From: Bacteroides cellulosilyticus
GTDB taxonomy: Bacteria; Bacteroidota; Bacteroidia; Bacteroidales; Bacteroidaceae
NCBI RefSeq assembly: GCF_020091405.1
Contig: NZ_CP081903.1
Coordinates: 3,968,501 to 4,032,500 of the forward strand
Direction of reading: 5' to 3'
DNA: 64,000 bases
The position numbers were made by a program, and so were the translations under genes. The notes beneath the pieces were generated by a model. The model was not told where the DNA came from. It searched no databases and saw only the letters and a list, made by a program, of their open reading frames with translations. Shown in pieces: positions 1 to 9,738 of the stretch (its first letter is position 1; every line of letters begins with the position of its first letter).

Positions 1-3000
1 GTCTTCTGTACTGAATTTTCTCTGAAAATATGTGCCCATATTGTCATTTTTCAAAAGAACTTCTGTTAGCTTCAATTCATAATCAGTGAAAGGAGTCAGG
101 TTCCAAAGTTCATTTATTATAGATAATGTGTGCTCATGTTGATTTGCACGGTCAATAGCTTTCCCTATATCGTGTACAGCGAGCACAATACGCATTAGGT
201 CAATACTCATATAATTTGTATCAAAATTAAATGCATATTTCTCAAATTGTTTACAAACCAACATTGTGTGTGTGTTTACGACATAATGTCTCACACGTGT
301 GTTGTAAAATCCTTCAAGTTTAGGCATTACTAATTCTAATGATGTAATCAGCTCTTCTGGCGAATAGGCATCATCTTCAAAACTTATTCCTAGGAACTCC
401 TCTAAGATATTGGAATCTGTAATTTTCTCTTCATGCACTTCCGGTTTGTATTGATAAACAAGCCATCTTGGAGAGCGTGCATTTGGATTCATATTAACAT
501 AGTAAATATCAAAAGGTACATTACCACATTCTACTGATATATATTCACGTACCTGTATTACATGCCCTTTTATAGCCTTAATGAATGAAGACGGATTATT
601 ATTCACTCGTATCTTGTTGATTTGAGCACTCTCAATCTGGAATATATACTCACCAATATATGAAGTCTTTATATTTATTCTTTGCTTTGAAATATCGAAT
701 TCCAATGGAGGGTTCTCTTTTTCAAATATACTTTCTACGTCGTCGGCGCAATAGATGTGTTCACAAATAGGGTCATGTTTGAATATTGACTTTAGTATTT
801 CAGTTTCTTCGGGGTCGTAGCAAATTATTTGATAGTCGTTTAATTCCGAAAAGTCAAATTCATTCTTAACAAGAAATTCTTGTTGTTTTTTTTCTTGAAC
901 GACTTTACTCCATCCGCTGCTGTACAGATTTACAGAATCAATGTTATTAGGGTCATCTACAACTTTATATACTCTTGCCCAACCTGTTTGCATATTACCA
1001 GTACTGTAATAGCATAGATTGGAATGTTTTGCCAGAACTTCTTGGAGATCAAATTTGAAGAAAACTGGCATAGGACACATCGGAAGACCGTTATTTTCTG
1101 CCTTGCTGAAATACTTTGTGCCACGCTGCTTTCCTAAGCATTCGTTATAGAACTGCGTTTGTGTTCCAGTTCTATAATAGAAACGTGCAAATGGATGCGC
1201 TTTTGCAGATCTATGCACAACAGATCCTGCTGCATCATATTTCAGCAAACCAAGTTCATTTGCTCTGTTCCTGCTTAATATTTTTCTTGTCTTGATGACT
1301 TCTATTGCATTAAACATATGGGTAAAATGGTATACAAATGGCTTATACTCACGTTCTTTAAGGTTATTATAGAACTCAACAAGGTTAAGTTCACTCGTGT
1401 ATGCTTTTTCAATTCCAGATGATCTGAAAGCTGGGTTCTTTGCCAAAGCAATCCAATCCCATCTATATTTGTAGCGGTCTATCAATTCTTGAGTGAATAC
1501 AATAGTTCCATTTTGGGAAATTCTTTTCCAGTCAATCTTATTCTCAAAAGCATCAAGGAAAGTCTCATCTATGACAATATCTCTTCTTTTACAAATAACA
1601 GACCAATTTACCCTATCTTTGAACTGTTTAAGGTTTTCCATAGATGGAGTAAGTTGGGGATCCGAAGAGACAATTGTCCAATCAAGGTTATCTTTGAATG
1701 TTTCAAGAACTTTGGTTTTGCTCAAATCGATATGACTGCTTTTTGTCAGAATTGCCCAATTGAGTTTGTGCTTGTATAAAACTATCACTTCGTATAGTAG
1801 TTCCTTACGTTTAGAAATACTATCCCAATCAAGATCCTTTTCCTTCAGTAGGTTCAACGTTCTCAAAGTAGGAAAGAAGCTATCTTTTTGACTAAAAGAT
1901 TTCCAGTCAATATCCTTGTCTACTAATTTCGGTAGCATATCTTCTTCGAATACAAGATCAGTTCTTCCAATGAGTTCTTTCCAATCCCATTCCTTATCTA
2001 CGAGTTTTATTATTATCTCTGCTGTAAATGGAATCTCTTTACGCTTAGATAGGTACTGCCAATCCCATGATAGAGACTTATTGTCAAGAATGAATTCTGG
2101 AGAGAATTTGCAATCTTTTCTGGAAGAAAGTTCTTTCCAATCCCATGAAAGTGTTTTATTTTCTTGAACAAAATCAGCCGTAAGTAAGAATCCTTTGTTT
2201 GAAGAAATTGCAGTCCAATCCCAACTATATTTAAGGAGGTCTGACATCATTTCCATTGTAAGCTTCATGTCTATTCGCTTCGACAAAATGCCAAAGTCTA
2301 AATATTTATCGAATCTACGAATGCGTTTTACAATTTCAAATGGACGTTTCAGGTTAAAACTGAAGCATTTGCTATGTTCAGATAAATATGCCCAGTCCCA
2401 TTCACTTTCTCTGGATTGAAGAATACTGTCGCACCAGTTAATTGATGCTAATGTAGAAAGATATTTAAAATTCCAGTTGTATGCTTTATCCGAAAGGATG
2501 CTAAGAACTACATCTTCCCAAACAGAAAAGTCTTTAATGGCTTTTTTATCCCATAATAAGATTTTATTAAGAGCCTTTGATGCCGATAGAGCATCCCAGT
2601 CAATAGGAAATTCCGTATCCTTATATTCAGTTAGAATCTTATTGATGTCGAAATCCTGTCTGTTATATACATCAGAATAATTCCACTCATAAACAACCGA
2701 AACGTTTGTCAGTTGAGAATTAGTCTTAACGATATTGAAAATATCCTCGGTGCTAAATCTAACAGTTAATTTGCACCATAGGTTCTTTCTAATCTCTTTG
2801 TCAAGCTGAGAAAAGATGATAGCAAGTTCAATTCTAAGATCTGACTTACCCAAGTCATTTTCAGTTAAGACATCTGTGATTATGTAGTCCCAATCCCAAT
2901 GCTGGAAATACTCAGGAAGGTTGTCAGTGATGAAATCATGATCTAAGCGCTTAGTCAAAACAGACCAATCCCATCGATCTTCATAATCATCAAGACAATC

Positions 3001-5145
3001 TATTATCTTGTTAGTATCTGCATTGTTAGAAATGTAGTACCAATCAAGTTTGTCTAAGACATTGAGCTTATCAAGGGCTGCGAAGTTTAGAGTTGAACAG
3101 AAATTCTTTGTAATCATATGCCAATCCCAGTTAGGATCGGTTATATTTTTAAGTATTGTGACCTTTTCTATGCAATCAGTAAGTTTATCCCATACTTTCT
3201 GCTCGGTTACCTGTTGTTTGAAATCTGCTCTATTGTATAGAGTAGTTAGATGATCGGCTGCAATTAATGGTATAGCAATGCCTAGAGACAATTCAGATAC
3301 GTGTCTCTCGATAAAATCAACATCATTAGTTATGATGTCCCTGCCCGATAACACAGACCAAATCCATTTGAATTCGGGATTCAGGTCAATTAAGACATTA
3401 TCGGTAATAGATTTAGATATGTGTTTCAGACCCTTGACAGAGAAAGAGCTGTCTTTATAGTGCTCGAATACCTCAGAAGTCCATGAAATGCCTTTATTAC
3501 ATTCAAGACCTTCCATGTTGTTTTCGGATTTCCACATTACAAAGCCTAACTTCTCATGCCAATCTATCAGCTTTATAGTCCATAAATATTCTGCTGTGTT
3601 GGCAAGATAGCGATTTTGTAGCCACTCTTTCTTCTGAATAACAGCAAATGTAAATTCGCTTGAATCACAGTAGGCATCAGCATATTCAGAAGACATAAAC
3701 GCTCTTGACATCACCGTCTCAAACTGCAAATAATTTGATAATGCAGATACGTTTTTAAGTATGTATGATAAATCTGATTCAGTCGAAATATACTGCCAGT
3801 CCCATCTTTTATCAGGATGATTAACAATGACATCAGGATATGTGCTAAGGTATCTCTCAGATACAGAGTACATATCAAATGGAACATTCGCAATATTGTT
3901 GATGACAAACTCATCATCGAGTTTCGATAAAATAGTTTCCCAATCCCAATCTATATCTTTATGCAATTGGGGAATGACAATTACTCTTTTAATGAAGTCT
4001 GCGCTTCTCTCAGCAGACAATGTCTCGAAGTCCCATGGATAAGAAATTGCAGAGTCAACTATAAAGTCATCGTCAAAACGTGCTGACAGTACGATCCAAT
4101 CCAAAGAGTCCTTATATTCTGTCAAGTGAGGAACTAAGTCGTCTGTAGGGCATACGTCAGAAATCATATTCCATTGAGAGCCATTTGCTTCTTTTGCAAT
4201 TTCCGTAAAAAGTCTTTCGTCGCTCCAATCAAGACGGCTGTTGCTAAGAAAATCATCAAGATTCCAAACATCTTTATATGGAATCATAGATTGATAATCT
4301 AGTACTTCTTCGCTTTCGCGTACCAGATACAGATATTCTCCAATGTGGATTTTTTTGTTTATGTATAACTTATTGCAATCTTGTAAAAGAAGGTCGTTAG
4401 TATGTCTTGATATAGTACCATTATGAAATACCAACGGATATTTCTTTCCGTTAATCTCATATAACCTAAAATCAACATAAATCTCACCCATGCGAGATTC
4501 TGTACTCTTTTCGGCTTTGAAAATGTTGACTTCACTATTGCATTGTAAAGACAATCGAGACACCAACTCAGAAGGTTCGCCATAAATGTATTCTTTCAGT
4601 TCCGGAAAATCGAAGTCATCATAGCTCAGAATCTGACTGTTTGGGATTCCTGTGACTATTCCCAAAGCATCGCGGAATGGGAACATCTTGTATTTTATGC
4701 TTTCTTTTGGTTCAAGGTCAAAGCTTTCCATCAAGGCAACAGAGCCACTATGGAAGGTGTATTTCATCCCCATTTTTAGGGCAAGACATCCGATGTTAGA
4801 CAAACAAATCAGATGGTCTTTTCTGTTGATAAGTCCATACGAAGCGACCTCGGAAAGTATTCCTTGAAAAATACCTTCCTCACCCTTGTCTGCATAACGT
4901 TTTGGATTAGCATCGAAGTCATTTTCTACATTGAATCCTAGTGTTTTAGCAAGTTGATTCTCGTAGATTCTTCCATTTTTTTCCAGAGTCAGCAGTATGA
5001 TTCTGTCCAGTTTGGTCAAAGGATATGTGGTGTAGTAATTTACATTGCACATAGTCCTTGCCAATCTCCACTCACGGAACATTGTGTCTGTCGTGCGTGA
5101 AGAATATATAAGCTTACCTTCTTCAATTATCGTCTTATAATCCAT
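1..5145 (-). CDS. Giant DWxW-repeat protein with DarT-like ART and HD domains (3' end outside window)
   Basis: The minus frame is open from the ATG at 5145 to the window edge: 1,715 codons, no stop. Residues 1-300 are unrecognised. Residues about 306-1235 contain roughly 25 degenerate repeats of 25-35 residues built around DW or WDW followed by hydrophobic-Ser (for example SWDWKELSSRKD). Residues about 1260-1450 resemble DarT/DUF4433 ADP-ribosyltransferases: HFTH at 1273-1276, RFYYRTGTQTQFYNE, a CPMPVFF strand and QEFLV with candidate catalytic Glu1423. Residues about 1600-1700 carry an HD-type signature, H1658-D1659-IGK. DarT enzymes ADP-ribosylate DNA; HD domains are usually phosphohydrolases. 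The start overlaps the helicase stop by 11 nt, implying translational coupling. Substrate and biological role are inferred, not shown. No DarG-like macrodomain antitoxin was recognised in the visible part. Confidence 0.85.
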   Translation of the reverse strand, partial: MDYKTIIEEGKLIYSSRTTDTMFREWRLARTMCNVNYYTTYPLTKLDRIILLTLEKNGRIYENQLAKTLGFNVENDFDANPKRYADKGEEGIFQGILSEVASYGLINRKDHLICLSNIGCLALKMGMKYTFHSGSVALMESFDLEPKESIKYKMFPFRDALGIVTGIPNSQILSYDDFDFPELKEYIYGEPSELVSRLSLQCNSEVNIFKAEKSTESRMGEIYVDFRLYEINGKKYPLVFHNGTISRHTNDLLLQDCNKLYINKKIHIGEYLYLVRESEEVLDYQSMIPYKDVWNLDDFLSNSRLDWSDERLFTEIAKEANGSQWNMISDVCPTDDLVPHLTEYKDSLDWIVLSARFDDDFIVDSAISYPWDFETLSAERSADFIKRVIVIPQLHKDIDWDWETILSKLDDEFVINNIANVPFDMYSVSERYLSTYPDVIVNHPDKRWDWQYISTESDLSYILKNVSALSNYLQFETVMSRAFMSSEYADAYCDSSEFTFAVIQKKEWLQNRYLANTAEYLWTIKLIDWHEKLGFVMWKSENNMEGLECNKGISWTSEVFEHYKDSSFSVKGLKHISKSITDNVLIDLNPEFKWIWSVLSGRDIITNDVDFIERHVSELSLGIAIPLIAADHLTTLYNRADFKQQVTEQKVWDKLTDCIEKVTILKNITDPNWDWHMITKNFCSTLNFAALDKLNVLDKLDWYYISNNADTNKIIDCLDDYEDRWDWSVLTKRLDHDFITDNLPEYFQHWDWDYIITDVLTENDLGKSDLRIELAIIFSQLDKEIRKNLWCKLTVRFSTEDIFNIVKTNSQLTNVSVVYEWNYSDVYNRQDFDINKILTEYKDTEFPIDWDALSASKALNKILLWDKKAIKDFSVWEDVVLSILSDKAYNWNFKYLSTLASINWCDSILQSRESEWDWAYLSEHSKCFSFNLKRPFEIVKRIRRFDKYLDFGILSKRIDMKLTMEMMSDLLKYSWDWTAISSNKGFLLTADFVQENKTLSWDWKELSSRKDCKFSPEFILDNKSLSWDWQYLSKRKEIPFTAEIIIKLVDKEWDWKELIGRTDLVFEEDMLPKLVDKDIDWKSFSQKDSFFPTLRTLNLLKEKDLDWDSISKRKELLYEVIVLYKHKLNWAILTKSSHIDLSKTKVLETFKDNLDWTIVSSDPQLTPSMENLKQFKDRVNWSVICKRRDIVIDETFLDAFENKIDWKRISQNGTIVFTQELIDRYKYRWDWIALAKNPAFRSSGIEKAYTSELNLVEFYNNLKEREYKPFVYHFTHMFNAIEVIKTRKILSRNRANELGLLKYDAAGSVVHRSAKAHPFARFYYRTGTQTQFYNECLGKQRGTKYFSKAENNGLPMCPMPVFFKFDLQEVLAKHSNLCYYSTGNMQTGWARVYKVVDDPNNIDSVNLYSSGWSKVVQEKKQQEFLVKNEFDFSELNDYQIICYDPEETEILKSIFKHDPICEHIYCADDVESIFEKENPPLEFDISKQRINIKTSYIGEYIFQIESAQINKIRVNNNPSSFIKAIKGHVIQVREYISVECGNVPFDIYYVNMNPNARSPRWLVYQYKPEVHEEKITDSNILEEFLGISFEDDAYSPEELITSLELVMPKLEGFYNTRVRHYVVNTHTMLVCKQFEKYAFNFDTNYMSIDLMRIVLAVHDIGKAIDRANQHEHTLSIINELWNLTPFTDYELKLTEVLLKNDNMGTYFQRKFSTED
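1440..4230 (-). repeat. DWxW-repeat coding array
   Basis: On the plus strand the tract shows the motif ccaatccca or close variants (ccaatcaa, ccagtccca) recurring every 75-100 bp. These are TGG-GAT-TGG codons read on the minus strand. The protein repeats end in Ser-Lys/Ser-Arg plus a charged turn, then a helix-like stretch such as FxxEFIxxN. Spacing is regular between about 1440 and 2420 and more diverged between 3450 and 3800. They resemble the DWxxIS / FI..F alpha-helical repeats I know from some phage and giant-virus proteins, so a solenoid scaffold is the likely fold. Confidence 0.75.
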
Positions 5146-8100
5146 ACTCCTGAGCTGTTATAATTTTACCATATTTGTTATTTGGATCACTAATTGTCGT
5201 ATAGACATTGTCATAGATATCCTTTGTTCTGAAGAGCTTGCTGTCGCCTACGATTATTAGCAATCGCTTTGCTCGCGACAAGGCAACATTTAGACGGTTC
5301 GGTGACTGGGCAAATCCAAGGTCTTCCTGAATTGGATAACCCATTCCTGGGTAGTTCTCGAAATTGGGCTTCTGACCCTTTTCTGTTTGTATACAATGGC
5401 TTCGAACCATTGAAACAATGATGATATTTCGTTCCATGCCCTGGAATCTATCTACAGTGCTTACTCTAATAGGTATCTGAGAATTATCAAATTCTCTAGT
5501 CATTTCCTTTAACAGACGAAGTTGTTTACCATAGAATGAAATCAAGCCAATCTGCTTGTCTTCCACACTTGCCCAACTGTCTGTGTATTGATGAAATGAC
5601 TCAGATTCATTAAGTTGAGTCAATAGTTTCTTAATGATCTGTACTTCGCCATAGTTTACTCGTGATGTGCCGTCCAGCATCTCTGGACTTGAAGAATCAA
5701 TCCAGAGTACATGGGTGTCAGGAGTAATAGGTCCTGCCGTAATCCCATGATACCTTGAAGCTCCATTATTAATGAAGTCAAGATCGTTCACACCTAAATC
5801 TTTTGGTGTCACTAAACCGCATTCCAGACCGCCTTCGTCTTTGTAGAATTGCTTGATGACATCATTTATGGCTGGATGCATACGGAACTGATAATTGAAG
5901 ACACCCTTAAGATTAGAGTCAATCTGATTGTATAGTCTCTCAAAATGACTTACCTCAAGAGTTTTGAAGTTCTTAAGCACGTAACTTCGCAACTCTTTCA
6001 TTTTCTGCTTTTCTTCATCATTCTTTTCTCGCTTGATACTATAATCAAAAGAATTGATGAAGGACTCACGAGACAACATAGGAGGAAGCTGCCTATGATC
6101 TCCAATAATGACGTTTTTGACACCATAGATCAATGGCAATGACAATTCGGCAGGAGTAGCTTTGCTGGACTCATCCTGTATGACCATGTCAAATCGAATC
6201 TTAGGGTTGTACTCCCCATCTCTTTTACTGAAAATCTGCCTATAGATGCTATAGAATTTGGTCGGCTTAAATCGGTTCCGCTTTCCTGATTCCATAGCTT
6301 CTGACAGAATAATATTCTTCTGACCGATTGAGCTGCATGTAGCACCAATGACGTTGCAATTAGACACATAGTTTTCAAAGAAAAGGTTCTTTAGCTCAGG
6401 AGTTGGCTCATCAAGTAATTCTTTCCATAACTCTTGGGCTTCTGATGGCATCTTTTCCATATCCATGCGTCTGCTTATATTTTCCATCCAATTCAGTAAT
6501 ATAAGCTTTTCGGGTACTTCATATACTGAATCTTCGATAGTTGTTACGGCATTGTCTTCTTCATCATCGTCATCGAGGTCAACAGTGCCTTTTTTCTTTC
6601 TCCAATCTTCGCCTTTTGCCCATCTGTACATGGCTGTGTAAGAAAATTGTAAGCCTTCGGATTCCAAGCGAGATTCGTCGCCTATGCGAATAGGCTTAAT
6701 TAGATTATGCTGGTCATTGACAACTCTGTCAATAGCATTATCTACAGCAAGGTTAGTCTCTGACGTAAGAAGTATTTTTTTATCAGGGAACTCTCTTGTG
6801 TGTTGCCAAATCATTTCTGCAATAGCTGTAGATTTACCTGTTCCTGGAGGTCCTTGTATCAAAGCCAAATCTGGAGCAAGGAGTGCTTTAGCTATTGCAA
6901 CTTTCTGAGGTTCATTATTTTCAATTTTTTTATTGAGAATATGTTTGCTTATTTCCTGTAGTTCAAGTTTTATATTCTCATCGAAATCTTTTATACCCGC
7001 AGCCTTAGATGCATCAAATATAAAATCTCCTAAAGAAACATTCTCTATTTCCCTTCCTTCGATAATCCTATTTAATGATTCTTTTAGTCGTGCAAGTTTT
7101 TCCAGATCTCCAGACAAATCAGGTGTGATATACTCTACATTGGATTCTTCAAACAGCTGTTTTGTAAATTCATAGTTGTCACCAGAAATATCCAAAACAA
7201 TCTCTGGATATGCTGAAATTCGAATCAACTTACCGATTGGAAGATCTCCTGCTAAGAAATCTGCGCTTTTAAGTTCTTGAACAGCTTCGATTCGTTCCTC
7301 ATTACGGCTTTGTTTGTCATAGAAGTATAATAACTTTACGCAGTCCGATGGAACATCAGAAATCGTACACGAATAACGAGAAGAATCAAAAGAGTTCAAC
7401 TTATGGGCAAGATGAGGCTTAAAAGCAAGAAGATCTTCTATTTTCGTAAATTCTTTAAAGAAAGATAGCTCCGTACCTTTCTTGACGAGTTCTATGTTTA
7501 GATCCTCAAAAGCATTACGGAGTTCTTCCATGATTCCAGTCAGCTCAGCTTTCTTGTATTTTATATCAAAGTTACATTTGTGACCTCGTTTATACAGACC
7601 AAAATCAATAAAGCCAAACTCTCGACTCAGCTGAGTCAAGAGCTCTGGAAGACTAGTTTCTTTCCAATTGAAGTCAATGCCAATTGATGAACCGTTTCTT
7701 TCTATGCCAAAGCTCTTGTTTCTAAGCTCAATGTGGATTTGATCATTAAATCGATCGAGTTCTTCGGTAGTAGCCCATGTTCTATTTTCTTTGTATTCAT
7801 AAAAATAGCGTTCGGTTACTACATAGTTTCTCTTGCCAAATACCTTGTCGATAATTTTGCGGTCAAGCATATATTCGAAATGAAAATCATCAGTGATATT
7901 ACTCTTAAAGTATTCTGTATCAGAAAACATTTCGGATGTTTCCTCATCCTCTATTTCTTCTTCAAATTCGATGTTGGTTTTTGGGGCTTTCTTAATCTTT
8001 CTCCAAAAAGTAACAATACCATCTTTTCCTTTAGGTAAGCCCAATATATTCTTTGACCAATCATATGTATTGAGTACATCTTCATTGATTTTGAAATCAA

Positions 8101-9424
8101 ATTCCACTCGATACATTCTCAGGTCAAAAAGTTCATTTAATTGTTCTAATACCTTGTTATTGAAGTAACCTCCTTCTATGACAAGTTCCTTACGAACAGA
8201 GACTCCACCTATAGCACTTGTATGTTCTTTGAATGTCTCAATATTCTTGAAATTATGGTTAGGATAGATTCTGTCCAGATAATATAGAATGCTTGGATAA
8301 GTGGGTATGATTGCAGATGCAGTATCAGGTAAAGAGACCTGCAACTGCTTGAAGTCTTCATTGCTTTTAAGCCTGTGAAGTTCATTGATGGCAATCTGTA
8401 AACGTCTGTTTTTGTCAAAGTCGTAGTCAATTTCAAGTTTGTCTAATAATCCTTTTACTCCAGTAAACTGAGCTTTTTGATCAGTTATCTTACCATCGAT
8501 TACAGGATAGAAAGTAAAAGAAACATATTCTTTATTAGCTTTTGTACTTAACCTTGATTTTACAGACTCATCCAACTTACACCAATTAGAGATTGGCGCA
8601 ATGATATAACCATCATCGAAATGACAGTAATCCTCTGTTATGTCCAAAGTCTGAATTATTGCTTTTTTAATTTGCTCAGTATTGTCAGAAGTGTCAAGAA
8701 CAACATGAAGCTTCTCATTGACAATTTCTGATTTTGAAGGGTCAATCGCAAGGGGAACTGTCCTCTGACGCAATATCTGTTCCTGGACTTCCGTATGTTT
8801 CTGCCAAATATCTTTTAGAAGAGTCTTGTCTGAACTTTTTTTCTGTAAGTTTTCAGTCACTACCATTTTATGGCTGACCACAACATTCATGTATTCTTTA
8901 TTAATCTTAACAACTTTGACATCAAGGTTTTTGCCTACATATACCTCGAGGTCAGGAACTCTTACAATGTCCATTTGAGAACTAGGCAAAAATGCTTCTA
9001 TGCCATAAACATCAACAATCATGCCACCTTTGGTGCGGCATTTCACATAACAAGAGATTGTCTCATTGTTTTCTAATGCAGTTTTAACTTTTTCCCAAGT
9101 TTTTTTCAAGCGAGCTTTTTTATGGGAAATGATAAGATATTTATTTATAGAAGTTTCTTTTTCGATTATTACCTCAACAACATCACCTATTTTAAGATTG
9201 GGATTATAACGAAACTCAGATGCAGAAATTATTCCATCGCGTATATAACCTACGTTGACAATAACTTCGCGCTTATTTATCGAAATAATTATACCTTCGA
9301 TTATTTCGTTGTTGTTTATAGCATTCAACAATTTTTCATTATCTAATCTTTGTTCTTCTATGTTTATTTCGTCATTGACTTGGTTGTTTTCATAAGCATC
9401 CCAATCGAAGTCTTTTATTATCAT
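5135..9424 (-). CDS. S1-domain SF1 (Upf1/DNA2-like) helicase
   Basis: This is a 1,429-residue protein. Residues about 5-200 match the N-terminal half of Bacteroidetes ribosomal protein S1 almost motif by motif: FDWDAYE, NKREVIVNVGY, SEFRYNP, SHKKAR, KCRTKGGMIVDVYGIEAFLPSSQ and a final VVVSHK. A long unrecognised middle follows. The C-terminal third is an SF1B helicase: Walker A GPPGTGKST at 858-866, DESS at 1084-1087, GDHRQLPP, FRMHP, VDRFQGMERN and NVALSRAKR. An upstream in-frame ATG at 9460 is less likely, because the preceding decayed gene stops 4 nt before 9424 and the S1-like homology starts right after it. The helicase probably unwinds RNA or DNA; ribosome targeting through the S1 module is inference. 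Confidence 0.9.
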   Translation of the reverse strand: MIIKDFDWDAYENNQVNDEINIEEQRLDNEKLLNAINNNEIIEGIIISINKREVIVNVGYIRDGIISASEFRYNPNLKIGDVVEVIIEKETSINKYLIISHKKARLKKTWEKVKTALENNETISCYVKCRTKGGMIVDVYGIEAFLPSSQMDIVRVPDLEVYVGKNLDVKVVKINKEYMNVVVSHKMVVTENLQKKSSDKTLLKDIWQKHTEVQEQILRQRTVPLAIDPSKSEIVNEKLHVVLDTSDNTEQIKKAIIQTLDITEDYCHFDDGYIIAPISNWCKLDESVKSRLSTKANKEYVSFTFYPVIDGKITDQKAQFTGVKGLLDKLEIDYDFDKNRRLQIAINELHRLKSNEDFKQLQVSLPDTASAIIPTYPSILYYLDRIYPNHNFKNIETFKEHTSAIGGVSVRKELVIEGGYFNNKVLEQLNELFDLRMYRVEFDFKINEDVLNTYDWSKNILGLPKGKDGIVTFWRKIKKAPKTNIEFEEEIEDEETSEMFSDTEYFKSNITDDFHFEYMLDRKIIDKVFGKRNYVVTERYFYEYKENRTWATTEELDRFNDQIHIELRNKSFGIERNGSSIGIDFNWKETSLPELLTQLSREFGFIDFGLYKRGHKCNFDIKYKKAELTGIMEELRNAFEDLNIELVKKGTELSFFKEFTKIEDLLAFKPHLAHKLNSFDSSRYSCTISDVPSDCVKLLYFYDKQSRNEERIEAVQELKSADFLAGDLPIGKLIRISAYPEIVLDISGDNYEFTKQLFEESNVEYITPDLSGDLEKLARLKESLNRIIEGREIENVSLGDFIFDASKAAGIKDFDENIKLELQEISKHILNKKIENNEPQKVAIAKALLAPDLALIQGPPGTGKSTAIAEMIWQHTREFPDKKILLTSETNLAVDNAIDRVVNDQHNLIKPIRIGDESRLESEGLQFSYTAMYRWAKGEDWRKKKGTVDLDDDDEEDNAVTTIEDSVYEVPEKLILLNWMENISRRMDMEKMPSEAQELWKELLDEPTPELKNLFFENYVSNCNVIGATCSSIGQKNIILSEAMESGKRNRFKPTKFYSIYRQIFSKRDGEYNPKIRFDMVIQDESSKATPAELSLPLIYGVKNVIIGDHRQLPPMLSRESFINSFDYSIKREKNDEEKQKMKELRSYVLKNFKTLEVSHFERLYNQIDSNLKGVFNYQFRMHPAINDVIKQFYKDEGGLECGLVTPKDLGVNDLDFINNGASRYHGITAGPITPDTHVLWIDSSSPEMLDGTSRVNYGEVQIIKKLLTQLNESESFHQYTDSWASVEDKQIGLISFYGKQLRLLKEMTREFDNSQIPIRVSTVDRFQGMERNIIIVSMVRSHCIQTEKGQKPNFENYPGMGYPIQEDLGFAQSPNRLNVALSRAKRLLIIVGDSKLFRTKDIYDNVYTTISDPNNKYGKIITAQEYGL

Positions 9425-9428
9425 AACT

Positions 9429-9730
9429 TTACATTTTTGAGTTTGGATAATTATTAACATTAAATATTCTGTAATCAGTATCTTTGAATGCTATCTCACT
9501 TTCTTTATTGAAGAGAAGAAAGACGATCTTTTCGCTTTCAATTCCTAATTCTGATTCAGCCAACACGTGTTCTTAGTCATCGAGTTGGATAAAGCCAACT
9601 TGTATGTATTATGTTCAACAACAACATCAGCATTCTATGTGGCAGACTTTACTTTGGTTATATAGTCCAAACCCATGTCTTTGCAAACGTCAAGTATTGC
9701 TGATATGATTGCTTCTTTTTTCATAATCAT
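9429..9730 (-). pseudogene. Decayed small gene between membrane protein and helicase
   Basis: Reading leftward from ATG 9730 (or 9724) gives MKKEAIISAILDVCKDMG... to an in-frame TAG, then coding-like sequence continues in the same frame (NADVVVEHNTYKLA). A frame change near 9600 is needed to continue through a second stop (QLDD, stop, EHVLAESELGIESEK) into VFLLFNKESEIAFKDTDY and a natural stop at 9429. Repaired, it would encode about 100 residues, with gaps of about 8 nt to the upstream gene and 4 nt to the helicase. It was therefore a member of the operon that has been inactivated. I do not recognise the family. Confidence 0.7.
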
Positions 9731-9738
9731 TATTTTAC

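Noticed and set aside
1440..4230. Regular short repeats suggestive of CRISPR
   Set aside because: The repeated motif is codons for DWxW in one open frame, spacing is a multiple of three and no spacer-repeat boundary exists.
1489..4867. Several plus-strand frames of 60-96 codons
   Set aside because: They are shadows of the continuous minus-strand frame of the DWxW-repeat protein; they recur because of the repeated ccaatccca codons and show no protein features.
9425..9460. Upstream start (ATG 9460) for the S1-helicase
   Set aside because: It overlaps the end of the decayed gene; S1-like homology and the 4-nt gap favour ATG 9424.
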